Positions 49,716-58,113 of a stretch of DNA of 64,000 bases are shown piece by piece. The stretch is from Streptomyces viridochromogenes (GTDB lineage: Bacteria; Actinomycetota; Actinomycetes; Streptomycetales; Streptomycetaceae): NCBI RefSeq assembly GCF_001270495.1, contig NZ_LGUR01000220.1:3749-67748 (forward strand), read 5' to 3'. Numbering within the stretch: the first letter of the stretch is position 1; every line of letters begins with the position of its first letter. The position numbers and the translations under genes are program-made. The notes below the pieces were generated by a model. It made no database searches. It worked only from the letters and a program-made list of their open reading frames with translations, and was not told where the DNA came from.

Positions 49716-50548
49716 GTACCGAGCTGAGCGGGGTCGACCTCGCGCGCCAGGCCCTGGTCGCGGCCCGGGAGGCGGCGAAGAAGAACGGCGGCACCCGCAA
49801 GGAGAAGCCGAAGCGGCGTACCGGCACGGTCGTACGCCGTGACGGCCGCGAGCCTCTCGGGCTCGGTGCGGCGATCGGCATGATGATGACCGAGCGTGGC
49901 ATGGTCGCCCCGGCCGCCGGCGGCAGCGTCCTCGCCCAGTTCGACGACATCCTCGCCGTAGCGGCGCCCGAGCTCGCCGGGCACGTCCAGGCCGTGGCGT
50001 TCGACGCGGACACCGGCCGCCTGGACGTCGCCCCCGATGCCCCCGCGTACGGCACGAAACTGCGCTGGATCGCACCGAAACTGGTCGCGGCCGCCAACGA
50101 GAAGGTGCAGGGCGCGAACGTCCGCACCCTGCACGTCCTGGCGCCCGCACCCGTGAAGGCCAGCCCCGCCACGGCTGCCGCCGACCCGACTCCGCCGAAC
50201 GTGCCCGCCGCGCCGGTGCAGCGACGGACCCCGCCGGACGGCTACCGCCGCGCCATCGAAGCGCACCGCCAGGCCGCGCGGCCGTCCCGGGTCGACCCGG
50301 ACATCGCGGAAGCGGTGGAGCGGCAGACCGCCGCGATGCGGGAGCTGAGCCGTCGTGCGTTCCCGGAGCCGGACGTGCCTCCGGACGACGCGCCGGCCCC
50401 GATCGACGCGACCCGCGCTCAGCGCCGCCGCCAGGCCGCGGCCACCGAGGCCGCCGCACTGCGCCGGGCCCGGCAAGAGCGCGCGGCCCGGGAGCCGGGG
50501 ACGACCACCAGCCTCCCGGAGTCGGCTGCGCTACGGACCACGGCCTGA
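49712..50548 (+). CDS. DciA-like (DUF721) helicase-loader protein
   Basis: 278 aa from GTG 49712, overlapping the preceding stop by GTGA. Residues about 45-140 follow the DciA pattern: PLGLGAAIGMMMTERGMVAP, LAQFDDILAVAAPELAGHVQAV, LDVAPDAPAYGTKLRWIAPK and GANVRTLHVL. DciA proteins load or recruit the replicative DnaB helicase in bacteria lacking DnaC. The C-terminal half is a disordered, then basic helical extension. A plasmid copy beside a wHTH protein points to a helicase-recruiting replication module. Confidence 0.7.
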   Translation: MSTELSGVDLARQALVAAREAAKKNGGTRKEKPKRRTGTVVRRDGREPLGLGAAIGMMMTERGMVAPAAGGSVLAQFDDILAVAAPELAGHVQAVAFDADTGRLDVAPDAPAYGTKLRWIAPKLVAAANEKVQGANVRTLHVLAPAPVKASPATAAADPTPPNVPAAPVQRRTPPDGYRRAIEAHRQAARPSRVDPDIAEAVERQTAAMRELSRRAFPEPDVPPDDAPAPIDATRAQRRRQAAATEAAALRRARQERAAREPGTTTSLPESAALRTTA

Positions 50549-50655
50549 GCCAACTGATAGATCAGATCCCCCTGTTACTGGTGGTTGTCCCGGCGTAGCG
50601 TTACGGGTACACGTCTGGTACACCGTGCGTCGCGTCGCGCACCGAAGGGGGAGTC

Positions 50656-51822
50656 GTGCAGGCAGGGACCGTGCTGGACGGCCGCTACCGGCTGATCGAG
50701 CCAGTCGGCGCGGGCGGGTTCGGGCAGGTCTGGCAAGCACACGACCCGAAGGTCGACCGGCTGGTGGCGGTCAAGGTCCTCACCGGTGACGGCAGCGCCG
50801 ACCACGACCGCCAGGTGGCCCGGTTCGCCCGCGAGGCCGCGGTGGCCGGCGGCCTCGCGCATCCCCGCATCGTCACCGTCCACGACTTCGGCTCCGCGAT
50901 GCACCACGGACGCCCGTACGCCTACCTGGTGATGCAGCTGCTCCCCGGCAAGTCCCTCAGCGCCCTCCTGGAAGCCGGCCCACTGCCCCTGCCGAAGGCC
51001 CTGTACGTGGCGTCCTGCGTCGCCGACGCCCTGGACGCCGCGCACGAGGCCGGCCTCACCCACCGGGACATCAAGCCGTCCAACATCATGGTCCGGGACA
51101 ACGGCGAGGCCACAGTCGTCGACTTCGGCATCACCAAGGGAAGCGACGCCCGGCACGACCTCACCACCACCGGCGTCCTGATCGGCACCCCGGCCTACAT
51201 GGCACCCGAAGCACTGTCCGGCACCTTCGACCACCGCTCCGACCTGTACTCGCTCGGCTGCGTGCTCTTCGAGACGGTCACCGGCCGCCGGCCCTTCACC
51301 GGCACGTCCTGGCACCTGATCAACCAGCACCTCAAAGAGCCGCCCGCCCCACTGCGCACCCTGCGCCCGGACGCCCCTGTGGAACTGGAGCGGCTGATCG
51401 CCCGGCTGCTGGCCAAGGACCCCGCCCAGCGGCCGGAGAGCGCCGATGAGGTCTATGACCTCATCGAAGAGATCAACGACCGCTACTTCGGTGACACCCC
51501 GCCGCCCAGCCGCGGGGCCGACGTCACTTCCGAGGTCTCACTCTCCCCGAGCGAAGCCACCGCCGGCGCGGTCGTTCCCATGCGTATGACCGCCCACGAG
51601 AACTGCCCCGCCTGCGCCACTACAGGCGACGAAACGAGGGTGCTGGACTGCACCGTCTGTAGAGGTGAGGGCAGGGTCGCCAGCAAGCGGCGCACCTTCT
51701 CGGTTCGCATTCCCGCTGGTGTCCGGAACGGGCAGAAGATCCGGCTCAGGGAATTTGGCGCGCCGGGGAAGCACGGCGGAGCGCCCGGAGACCTGTACGT
51801 CACCGTGCATGTGACCGACTGA
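50656..51822 (+). CDS. Ser/Thr protein kinase fused to a DnaJ C-terminal domain
   Basis: 388 aa from GTG 50656, no membrane helix. Residues 10-275 are a complete Hanks-type kinase: GAGGFGQV (18-25), AVKVL with Lys40, HRDIKPSNIM with Asp138, DFG (156-158), GTPAYMAPE and the HRSDLYSLGCVLFE helix. Residues about 288-388 match the DnaJ/Hsp40 substrate-binding half: EVSLSPSEATAG, two zinc knuckles (CPAC and CTVCRGEGRV), then FSVRIPAGVRNGQKIRLREFG and GGAPGDLYVTVHV. No J domain (HPD) is present. The protein may phosphorylate clients it binds. Confidence 0.85.
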   Translation: MQAGTVLDGRYRLIEPVGAGGFGQVWQAHDPKVDRLVAVKVLTGDGSADHDRQVARFAREAAVAGGLAHPRIVTVHDFGSAMHHGRPYAYLVMQLLPGKSLSALLEAGPLPLPKALYVASCVADALDAAHEAGLTHRDIKPSNIMVRDNGEATVVDFGITKGSDARHDLTTTGVLIGTPAYMAPEALSGTFDHRSDLYSLGCVLFETVTGRRPFTGTSWHLINQHLKEPPAPLRTLRPDAPVELERLIARLLAKDPAQRPESADEVYDLIEEINDRYFGDTPPPSRGADVTSEVSLSPSEATAGAVVPMRMTAHENCPACATTGDETRVLDCTVCRGEGRVASKRRTFSVRIPAGVRNGQKIRLREFGAPGKHGGAPGDLYVTVHVTD

Positions 51823-51979
51823 TCGTCACACCCGCGGGGTCAGGCGCTGGCCTCCGCACGGTGTTGTCGACCTCGGGCACGGCCTGGCCGTCGTCGGTGC
51901 CCCAGAGCGCGCGGGCGAGGAAGTACAGGGCGACCATCCCGGCGTAGACGAACGCGCCCCAGCCGCGGGCGAGGGGTCG
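51800..51979 (-). pseudogene. in-frame continuation after the stop of the membrane gene at 51980
   Basis: Directly after the TGA at 51980-51982 the same frame continues open for 59 codons: ARGWGAFVYAGMVALYFLARALWG, a credible membrane helix, then VPEVDNTVRRPAPDPAG. It overlaps the kinase 3' end by 23 bp. It may be the lost C-terminus of the upstream gene after a nonsense change, or a separate small membrane ORF starting at the internal ATG. Confidence 0.35.
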
Positions 51980-52450
51980 TCAGGACGGGTCCGCTGGCGC
52001 CTTCTTCGGGCGCAGGGTGTCGAGCAGGTGCGGCGACAGGGTCGGCGGCAGGAGCCACAGACCGGCGATGCCGATGGTCGTGACCATCACGGTCAGCAGC
52101 AGAGCGACGAAGTCCTGGTGCGCGGAGCCGAAGAAGCCGGCCATCAGGGACAGGGCGACGACGAAGACCATCATGAACCGCCAGTGCTTGCGGCCCAGGA
52201 GGAACGGGCGGTCCTCGGTGCTGTACCACCAGGAGGTGCTGGACATCGTGGTGAAGCTGAACGCGGCGAGCGGGACGACGATCGGCAGCCAGAAGCGCAG
52301 GCTGTCGTCGGCGGGCAGCTGCTGACCCCAGCGGTCGCCCATGTGGTGAAGGAACCACAGGTACAGCGGGATGCTCACGAGCGCGTACAGCCACAGCACC
52401 ACCCGCATCGCCCAGTCCGCCGGGCCGATGGACGTCTTCCCCTTCGCCAT
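51980..52450 (-). CDS. four-helix membrane protein
   Basis: 156 aa from ATG 52450 (MAKGKTSIGPADWAM). Hydrophobic segments: VVLWLYALVSIPLYLWFL, FWLPIVVPLAAFSFTTM, FMMVFVVALSLMAGFF and VALLLTVMVTTIGIAGLWLL. The upstream frame to 52597 overlaps the tap operator and is discarded. It is divergent from tap and convergent with the kinase gene. Confidence 0.6.
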   Translation of the reverse strand: MAKGKTSIGPADWAMRVVLWLYALVSIPLYLWFLHHMGDRWGQQLPADDSLRFWLPIVVPLAAFSFTTMSSTSWWYSTEDRPFLLGRKHWRFMMVFVVALSLMAGFFGSAHQDFVALLLTVMVTTIGIAGLWLLPPTLSPHLLDTLRPKKAPADPS

Positions 52451-52550
52451 GGTCCCGACGGTAGTGACCAGCACCGCGGGCCGGTGCGCGTTCGTCAGAA
52501 CCAGCCACCAATCCGGCCAGAACACCCGACACAGCACCCATCGAACACGC

Positions 52551-52607
52551 TTCGTACGGTATCCGTACGGTGAAAGTACGCGATCCTTACGGTTCATGGG
52601 GTAGAGT
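52551..52607 (+). promoter_or_regulatory. tap promoter with four 11-bp repeats
   Basis: Units TTCGTACGGTA, TCCGTACGGTG, AAAGTACGCGA and TCCTTACGGTT run end to end from 52551 to 52594, so the core recurs once per helical turn. A -10 TAGAGT follows at 52602-52607, 20 nt before the tap ATG. The repeats overlap the expected -35 position, so occupancy would repress tap-tpg. Autoregulation by the Tap HTH is inferred. Confidence 0.65.
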
Positions 52608-52626
52608 GTGTGTCAGGAGGTGCTCC

Positions 52627-54987
52627 ATGTCCGAGTTGTTCGACGCGGTAGACGCGCTGGTCGCGTCCCGTTCTCCGCTGCCGTCGGCGGAGGAGCGCAA
52701 GCGGCTGCGCACCGCGCACGGCCTGACCCTGGACGAAGTGGCCGGCGCGCTGAAGGTGCGTCGGGCCACGGTGTCCGCCTGGGAGTCGACGAAGAAGCCG
52801 ACCGAGCCGCGAGGCCCGGAACGGGAGGCGTACGCGCGGCTGCTCAAGCAGCTCGCGGAGCTCTACCCCGCACCCGCAACGCCGGAAGAGCCAGCTGCCC
52901 CGGTGCCCGCCACGTTCACCGGCGCGCCCGACCCGGCAGGCGAAATGCCAGAGGTTCCGGACTCTGTGTACGACGAGATCGCCGAATCCCTTTACCCCAC
53001 CAGGGCCACGCAGACGTCGCGCCGACCTGGGACGCAGAAGGCGACAGCGACGGAAGCGCGGACTCTGTCCACAGGGGATGTGTCCGAGGCTGCGGCCATG
53101 ACTGCAACCGAGAACACCCACACCCCTGCCCCTGTCGCCGCTGCTCCGGCCGCCGCGCCGCGTCCGGCGCGCACCACCAGGACGTCGTCGACGTCGCGCC
53201 GCCCGGGTGCTAAGAAGGCGGCCCCGGCCGGTACCCCGGCGGGCTCCGCCGATCCGCGGTTCGAGAACGGGCCGCTGGCGGTCGTCGATGTCGAGGACGG
53301 GCAGGTGCTGGCGTACTGCACCGGCGGCCTGGTCCTGGACGTGCCCGCCAAGAGCATCCCGGCCCTGGTCGACTGGACGCTGCGCGAGGCCAAGCTCGGT
53401 CAGCCGAAGCTCGCCGGTCCGGGCAAGGACGCCGACCCGCTGATCGTGCTCACCGAAGCCGCCCTGGAGCGCTACGGCCTGCCCGTCGCGCTCACGGAGG
53501 AGGAGAAGCACGCCGGGCGGATCCCGGAGGGCCACAAGGTCATCAAGCAGCTCACGCGGGCGGAGTGGAAGCTGACCAAGCGCGGCTTCGGCCCGTGGGC
53601 ACGGATCTACCGCCCCGCCACCGGTTCGGAGCGGGCCTGCGTGCAGCTGTGCATCCCCTCCTGGAACGCGCTGGACACCCGGCACTGGGGCGAGGCCGGA
53701 CAGCTCCCGCCCGCCGAACTCGCCCGCGTCCTGGGCGTGTACGCCTCGCGCGTGATGACGCCGCGCGGATCGACCGCCGTGACCGGCCTGGAGCTGATGA
53801 CCGCGCTGCACCCGCCGACGCGCGCCTCCGAGCCCGACGCCGACGGCAGGCGGCACTCCGAGCACAACCCCGGCTCGCTGGGCAAGGACGCCATCGACCC
53901 GATGAACTGGCCGCCGTGCGAAGTCCCCGACGGCCACCCCGTCCTCAAGGACCTGCCCCGGTTCCACGTGCGCGGCCCCGGCGAGAAGCTGTTCGAGGAG
54001 GCGTACGACTGGGCACGGCCGATGACCGACGCGGAGTGCACCCTGCGGCACCTGGTCGGCATCGACGTCAACATGGCCTTCGCCGCCGGCGCCAACGGCC
54101 TGAACGTCGGCCTCGGCGAGGCGACGCACGTCAAGGCCCCCGCGTTCGACCCGAAGCTGCCCGGCTCGTGGCTGGTCGACCTCTCCCACGTCGACCTGTC
54201 CCGCGTGAAGGTCGGCAAGGAGTGGGTGGAGCTGGACGGCTCGCTGCTGCCCTCCCCGTTCACGCCGAAGGGTGAGCGCCCGGAGGGGCCGGCCTGGTAC
54301 GCGACGCCCACCGTCGCCTACGCAGCGGAGCTCGGCTACGAGGTGCGCCCGCTCGAAGCGTGGGTGCGGCGGGAGAACGGCCGCTACCTGGACGGCTGGT
54401 ACAACCGGCTGCGCGACGCCTACCTCGCCACGATGGCCGACCTCGGCGTCGACGCCGACCTGTCGCCCGAGGACTTCCTCGCCGCGATGGACGGCTACAA
54501 GGCCCGTGACCCGGAGCTGGCGATCGTCGTCTCCGCGGTCAAGGCGACGGTGAAGGGCGGCCTGGGCAAGCTGCGCGAGCGCCCGCGCGGCGAGGGCTGG
54601 CGGCCGGGCGAGCCGTGGCGCGCCCTGTCCCGCCCGACGTGGCGGCCGGACATCCGCGCGGCGGTCATCTCCCGCACCCGCATCAACCTGCACCGCAAGA
54701 TCGTCAAGCACGCGGCGTTCACCGGCCAGTACCCCATCGCGATCCTGTCCGACTGCGTCGTCTACGCGGCCAGCGGCGAGAGCCCGCTGGACTTCCTGCC
54801 CTACCGGGAGGGCAGGCCGCTGCCCGGCGGCTTCAAGCTCGGCATCAACCCCGGCCTGGTCAAGCACGAGGGCACGCAGGACGTCCTGTGGGGCGAAGAA
54901 GTCCGCGAGCGGTTCAACGCCCCGGAGCTCAACCTCGCCCGGTACATCAAGGACGGCACCGTCACCGACGTCGACAACGGAGAGTAG
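52627..54987 (+). CDS. tap: telomere-associated protein Tap
   Basis: 786 aa from ATG 52627, with AGGAGGTG 5 nt upstream. Residues about 20-60 are an XRE-type HTH (KRLRTAHGLTLDEVAGALKVRRATVSAWES). A Pro/Ala/Thr-rich linker of about 130 residues follows, then a long conserved region (YCTGGLVLDVPAKSIPALVDW, CIPSWNALDTRHWGE, HLVGIDVNMAFAAGANGLNV, LSDCVVYAASGESPLDFLPY) like S. lividans/S. coelicolor Tap. Tap binds the 3' overhang of linear replicon ends and recruits Tpg for end patching. The tpg gene starts 12 bp after its stop, as in known tap-tpg operons. Confidence 0.9.
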   Translation: MSELFDAVDALVASRSPLPSAEERKRLRTAHGLTLDEVAGALKVRRATVSAWESTKKPTEPRGPEREAYARLLKQLAELYPAPATPEEPAAPVPATFTGAPDPAGEMPEVPDSVYDEIAESLYPTRATQTSRRPGTQKATATEARTLSTGDVSEAAAMTATENTHTPAPVAAAPAAAPRPARTTRTSSTSRRPGAKKAAPAGTPAGSADPRFENGPLAVVDVEDGQVLAYCTGGLVLDVPAKSIPALVDWTLREAKLGQPKLAGPGKDADPLIVLTEAALERYGLPVALTEEEKHAGRIPEGHKVIKQLTRAEWKLTKRGFGPWARIYRPATGSERACVQLCIPSWNALDTRHWGEAGQLPPAELARVLGVYASRVMTPRGSTAVTGLELMTALHPPTRASEPDADGRRHSEHNPGSLGKDAIDPMNWPPCEVPDGHPVLKDLPRFHVRGPGEKLFEEAYDWARPMTDAECTLRHLVGIDVNMAFAAGANGLNVGLGEATHVKAPAFDPKLPGSWLVDLSHVDLSRVKVGKEWVELDGSLLPSPFTPKGERPEGPAWYATPTVAYAAELGYEVRPLEAWVRRENGRYLDGWYNRLRDAYLATMADLGVDADLSPEDFLAAMDGYKARDPELAIVVSAVKATVKGGLGKLRERPRGEGWRPGEPWRALSRPTWRPDIRAAVISRTRINLHRKIVKHAAFTGQYPIAILSDCVVYAASGESPLDFLPYREGRPLPGGFKLGINPGLVKHEGTQDVLWGEEVRERFNAPELNLARYIKDGTVTDVDNGE

Positions 54988-54999
54988 GAGTAGGCCACG

Positions 55000-55557
55000 A
55001 TGAGCCTGTTCGGGGACGGCCTGGACGCCGCCGTACAGAAGGCGTTCACCCGCCCGGCACCCAAGAGCGCGGGTGCGCAGATGCGGTACCTGGTCAAGCA
55101 GCTCAAGAGCACCAAGGCGGTCGCCCAGATGCTGCGGGTCTCCCAGCGCACCGTCGAGCGGTACGTGAAGGACCAGATCAAGAAGCCGCGTCCGGACCTC
55201 GCCGCGCGCCTGGAGCGTGAGGTGAAGGCCCGCTGGCAGCCGCAGATTAGGGCCAAGGCCCGGCAGAAGGCGGCGACGACCGGCGGCATCGTCGTCGACA
55301 CCCGCGCCAGGCTCGGCTATACCGCGCCGATCGGGTCGACGGACCAGGACCGCATCCGGCACCTGACCGTCGCCCTGCCGCCCCGCTACGCCGCCCGCCT
55401 CTTCGACGCCCAGGAGGCCGGCGCCAGCGACGCCCGACTCCAGGAGATCGCCGCCGAAGCGCTCAAGGAGGTGTACTTCCAGGACGGCGGCCGCCGCGCC
55501 GGCAGCCTGGAAGAGGTCCGGTTCACGGACATCGAGCACCTCGAGTTCGAGCTGTAG
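55000..55557 (+). CDS. tpg: telomere terminal protein Tpg
   Basis: 185 aa. The family opening FTRPAPKSAGAQMRYLVKQL is followed by the HTH KSTKAVAQMLRVSQRTVERYV, basic helices and EVKARWQPQIRAKARQKAATT. GYTAPIGSTDQDRIR places a Thr at residue 114, the position I recall as the deoxynucleotidylated priming residue of Tpg. The C-terminal AEALKEVYFQDGGRRAG...DIEHLEFEL also fits. Tpg is covalently bound to telomeric 5' ends. The ribosome site GGAG overlaps the tap stop, so the two are coupled. Confidence 0.92.
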   Translation: MSLFGDGLDAAVQKAFTRPAPKSAGAQMRYLVKQLKSTKAVAQMLRVSQRTVERYVKDQIKKPRPDLAARLEREVKARWQPQIRAKARQKAATTGGIVVDTRARLGYTAPIGSTDQDRIRHLTVALPPRYAARLFDAQEAGASDARLQEIAAEALKEVYFQDGGRRAGSLEEVRFTDIEHLEFEL

Positions 55558-55578
55558 CAGCCGCGTCCCGAACAGCCC

Positions 55579-55612
55579 GCGAGCCCCGGACCAACGCAGG
55601 TCCGGGGCTCGC
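55579..55612. terminator. 14-bp stem terminator after tpg
   Basis: 55579-55592 pairs exactly with 55599-55612 around a 6-nt loop, 22 bp after the tpg stop. It can also end the convergent GNAT transcript. Confidence 0.9.
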
Positions 55613-55685
55613 TCGCGTATCCGGGGTCGGATGGTCATGCACGCGATGCCGTGCTCAACGAGGGCGACGTGCCTGGGTCACCGGC

Positions 55686-56498
55686 TCAGTGCGCGGGGCC
55701 GGGCAGGACGCCACGGATGACGAGCTGGCGTCCGTAGGGGGTGGGCATGGCCTGCATCTGGACGCCGGTGCGTAGCGGCTTCACCGAGAAGCGGAAGCCC
55801 TTGATCGGGCCGTGGCAGATGAAGCCGGCCGGGGTGGGGATGCCGATGCCGTCGGGGGAGAGGGTGAAGCCGAGCCCGGCGTAGAAGTCCGTCAGCTCCG
55901 GCTCGTGCGTGACGTACAGGATGGCCGCGCCGAACTTCCCCTTCTCGTGGGCGCCGGCCGCGCGCTCCACGTCGGCGACCAGGGCGCGGGCGATGCCCTT
56001 GCCGCGCCACGCTTCGACGACCGCGAGGGAGTCCAGGGTGGCGACCAGTCCGGCGATGATGTGGGCGTTGGGCGACCCCAGGAGCATGGGGTGGGTGAAC
56101 GCCCACGCCGCTGGCAGCGTCATCGTGCCGCCGACCAGTGCGCCGGATTCGGTCTCCTGTACCGCGCGGACGCGGGTGTACTTGTCGGCGTCGAGGCTCT
56201 GGCGGATCGCGGTGGGGAGCTGCCGCCAGGAGCCGTCGGGGTTGTCCGGGTCGGCCAGCCGCATTACGGGCTCCAACGCGGCCGCGTCGGCTGGTGTCGC
56301 GTCCCGGAGCACCACGCCGTCCGGCAAGGCCGGGACGCTCACGGGGATGACTTCGCCCGGCTGCACCCCGGCCCCGGGGGCCGTGGCGGCGTACATGCGC
56401 TCGCCCATCACGTTCCCCGAGTACAGGCGCTCCGCCTCACGGCGCGCCGGATTCCCCGACCGCCGGGCGCCCTTGCGCGCCCCGTTCCGCTTCCCCAC
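55686..56498 (-). CDS. GNAT-family acetyltransferase
   Basis: 270 aa from GTG 56498, with GGGGAGGA 6 nt upstream. A basic N-terminal 35 residues (GKRNGARKGARRSGNPARRE) is followed by GVVLRDATPADAAALEPVM and motif A LDSLAVVEAWRGKGIARALV (R-G-K-G-I-A). Motif B is YVTHEPELTDFYAGLGFTLS. Substrate unknown. It lies between two tpg genes on the opposite strand, so it was probably inserted there or reads as an accessory of the telomere locus. Confidence 0.75.
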   Translation of the reverse strand: MGKRNGARKGARRSGNPARREAERLYSGNVMGERMYAATAPGAGVQPGEVIPVSVPALPDGVVLRDATPADAAALEPVMRLADPDNPDGSWRQLPTAIRQSLDADKYTRVRAVQETESGALVGGTMTLPAAWAFTHPMLLGSPNAHIIAGLVATLDSLAVVEAWRGKGIARALVADVERAAGAHEKGKFGAAILYVTHEPELTDFYAGLGFTLSPDGIGIPTPAGFICHGPIKGFRFSVKPLRTGVQMQAMPTPYGRQLVIRGVLPGPAH

Positions 56499-56626
56499 GG
56501 CGTTCCTCCCCTTGTCACCGCAAACCTCCCCACCCGGCACCCCCACCTAACACCCCTCGCTGGCAGGCGACTTGGGTACGCCGGGCCGGGAATCTGTCCA
56601 CAGGCGATCCGTGATCCCTAGGAGGT

Positions 56627-57217
56627 ATGAACGAGCACGAGCAGCAGCAGCCGGCCCCGCGCCGCGGCAAGGTCCTGGAGGCCCTCACACGGGCGGAGCG
56701 GAAGGTCTTCACCCGGCCCGTGCCGAAATCCGCGAAGGCACAGGTGAAATTCCTCCTCACGCGGGCGAAGGGGTCCACCAAGGCCCTGGCGGAGCGCTTG
56801 GGCGTCTCGCGCCGCACGGTGGAGCGCTACCGCGCCGGGAAGCTGACGACCCCGCAGAAGCGCCTCCAGGCCACCCTGGTGGAGGAGACAGAATCCGAGT
56901 GGCAACCGCAGGTCAGGGCACAGGCGCGGGAGCAGGCTTCCACCTCCAGCGGGATGATGGTGGAGGTGACGGCGTACTTCGGATTCACGTGCACGGGCAG
57001 CTCAGACGACGGCCGCATACGCACCATCACCACCCCGATCTCACCCACCTACGCGCGGCAGATCCTCGATCTCCAGGAGGCCGGAGCGACGGAGGAGGAT
57101 CTGCATCCGATCGTCGCGGAGGCCATCACCGAGTCGTATTTCACGGAATGGGGCACCCGCGCCGATGGTCTGCGCGCGGATTTCACGCACGTTCAGGCCA
57201 TCGAGTTCATGTTCTGA
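56627..57217 (+). CDS. second Tpg-like terminal protein paralogue
   Basis: 196 aa. FTRPVPKSAKAQVKFLLTRA, KGSTKALAERLGVSRRTVERY, SEWQPQVRAQAREQASTSSG and the C-terminal AIEFMF track Tpg region by region. Where Tpg has IGSTDQDRIR this protein reads TGSSDDGRIR, putting Ser where Thr114 would be. AGGAGG is only 1-2 nt from the ATG, which may lower translation. A DnaA-box-like CTGTCCACA lies at 56594. It may prime a different telomere type or act as a regulator. Confidence 0.85.
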   Translation: MNEHEQQQPAPRRGKVLEALTRAERKVFTRPVPKSAKAQVKFLLTRAKGSTKALAERLGVSRRTVERYRAGKLTTPQKRLQATLVEETESEWQPQVRAQAREQASTSSGMMVEVTAYFGFTCTGSSDDGRIRTITTPISPTYARQILDLQEAGATEEDLHPIVAEAITESYFTEWGTRADGLRADFTHVQAIEFMF

Positions 57218-57320
57218 CGCGGTCGAATTCCGGGCCTGCTATAAAGCAATCCGGCGGGTCGTCGTACAGCGCTCTGGCGGCGGCCCGCTCTGATTTCTCA
57301 CCACGAATGCGAGGTCGAAG

Positions 57321-58082
57321 ATGACCAGGATGTGGCCGCCCGGCGGCGGTACCCGTCGACCGCTCGCCGCGCGCGTCGCCGTGCCCCGTGAGCCGGTCGA
57401 TCCGGCCCGCATCGGCCGCCGGGTCGTACGGCGCCGGGCGAAGGGGATGGACGCCGGCGCTGTCGCGGCGGCCCTCGAGGAAGCGCGGTTCGACGCCCGG
57501 CAGGCGTCCCGGCACGAGGACCTGGCCGACGACGTCCGCGGCCCGGCGGAACTCGCGGAGTGGGAGCGCATCGACCAACTGCTCGCCGACGCCGTCCCGG
57601 GCACCGTCTACGACCCGGCCGCCGACGACGTTGTCCAGGCCGAACTCGCCGCCGACGCCGCGGCCGCCGCCGCCCGGGAAGCCGAACTGCGCGAAGCCGC
57701 CCGGATCGCGGCCCGTGCCGACGAGCTCCAGGCGCTGCGCGAGCTGGGCACGCTGGAGCAGACCGAGCCCCGTACCGGGGACGAAGCCGTCCGGGACGAA
57801 CTCACCCGGCGAGCCGGCGGGTACGTCCAGGCCGACGTCGACGCCTGGCTCGCGCACGCCCTGGCCGCGCACCTCGGGCACTACCGCGACCCGGCCGCCC
57901 GCAAGGAGGCCGCCGGCCTTCTTACGCCGCCGGTCCTCGCGCACGCCGCGCTGCTCGCCGAACTCGTCCGCCTGGTCCCCGGCGCGGACGTCGCCCAGCT
58001 GGCGTTCGCGGCCCGGCTCGCCACCACCGAGCCCGAAGCCGCCGGCGCACTCGCCGCGTTCCTCACCCGCGCCCGGACGTAG
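57321..58082 (+). CDS. Ala/Arg-rich helical protein beside tpg2
   Basis: 253 aa with GAGG 6 nt before the ATG. A basic head (MTRMWPPGGGTRRPLAARVAVPREP, then GRRVVRRRAKG) is followed by acidic helices (AELAADAAAAAAREAELREAARIAA) and a globular end (HALAAHLGHYRDPAARKEAAG). Likely DNA-associated from charge layout. Function unknown; same direction as the tpg genes. Confidence 0.6.
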   Translation: MTRMWPPGGGTRRPLAARVAVPREPVDPARIGRRVVRRRAKGMDAGAVAAALEEARFDARQASRHEDLADDVRGPAELAEWERIDQLLADAVPGTVYDPAADDVVQAELAADAAAAAAREAELREAARIAARADELQALRELGTLEQTEPRTGDEAVRDELTRRAGGYVQADVDAWLAHALAAHLGHYRDPAARKEAAGLLTPPVLAHAALLAELVRLVPGADVAQLAFAARLATTEPEAAGALAAFLTRART

Positions 58083-58113
58083 CACCGCATCCATCGCGAT
58101 CACCGAGGGTGAC

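Noticed and set aside
47262..50459. Very long leftward open frame of over 1000 codons opposite the replication operon
   Set aside because: It is antisense to genes with strong codon bias and has reversed third-position composition. Long shadow frames are normal in 70% GC DNA.
52594..55638. Leftward open frame of about 1000 codons opposite tap-tpg
   Set aside because: Shadow of tap and tpg, which have recognisable domains and ribosome sites.
5626..56602. DnaA-box-like nonamers: TTATCCACA (5626), CTATCCACA (16241), CTGTCCACA (46900, 53065, 56594)
   Set aside because: They are scattered over 51 kb and never clustered, and two lie inside genes. This does not make an oriC-type origin, though individual sites may matter.
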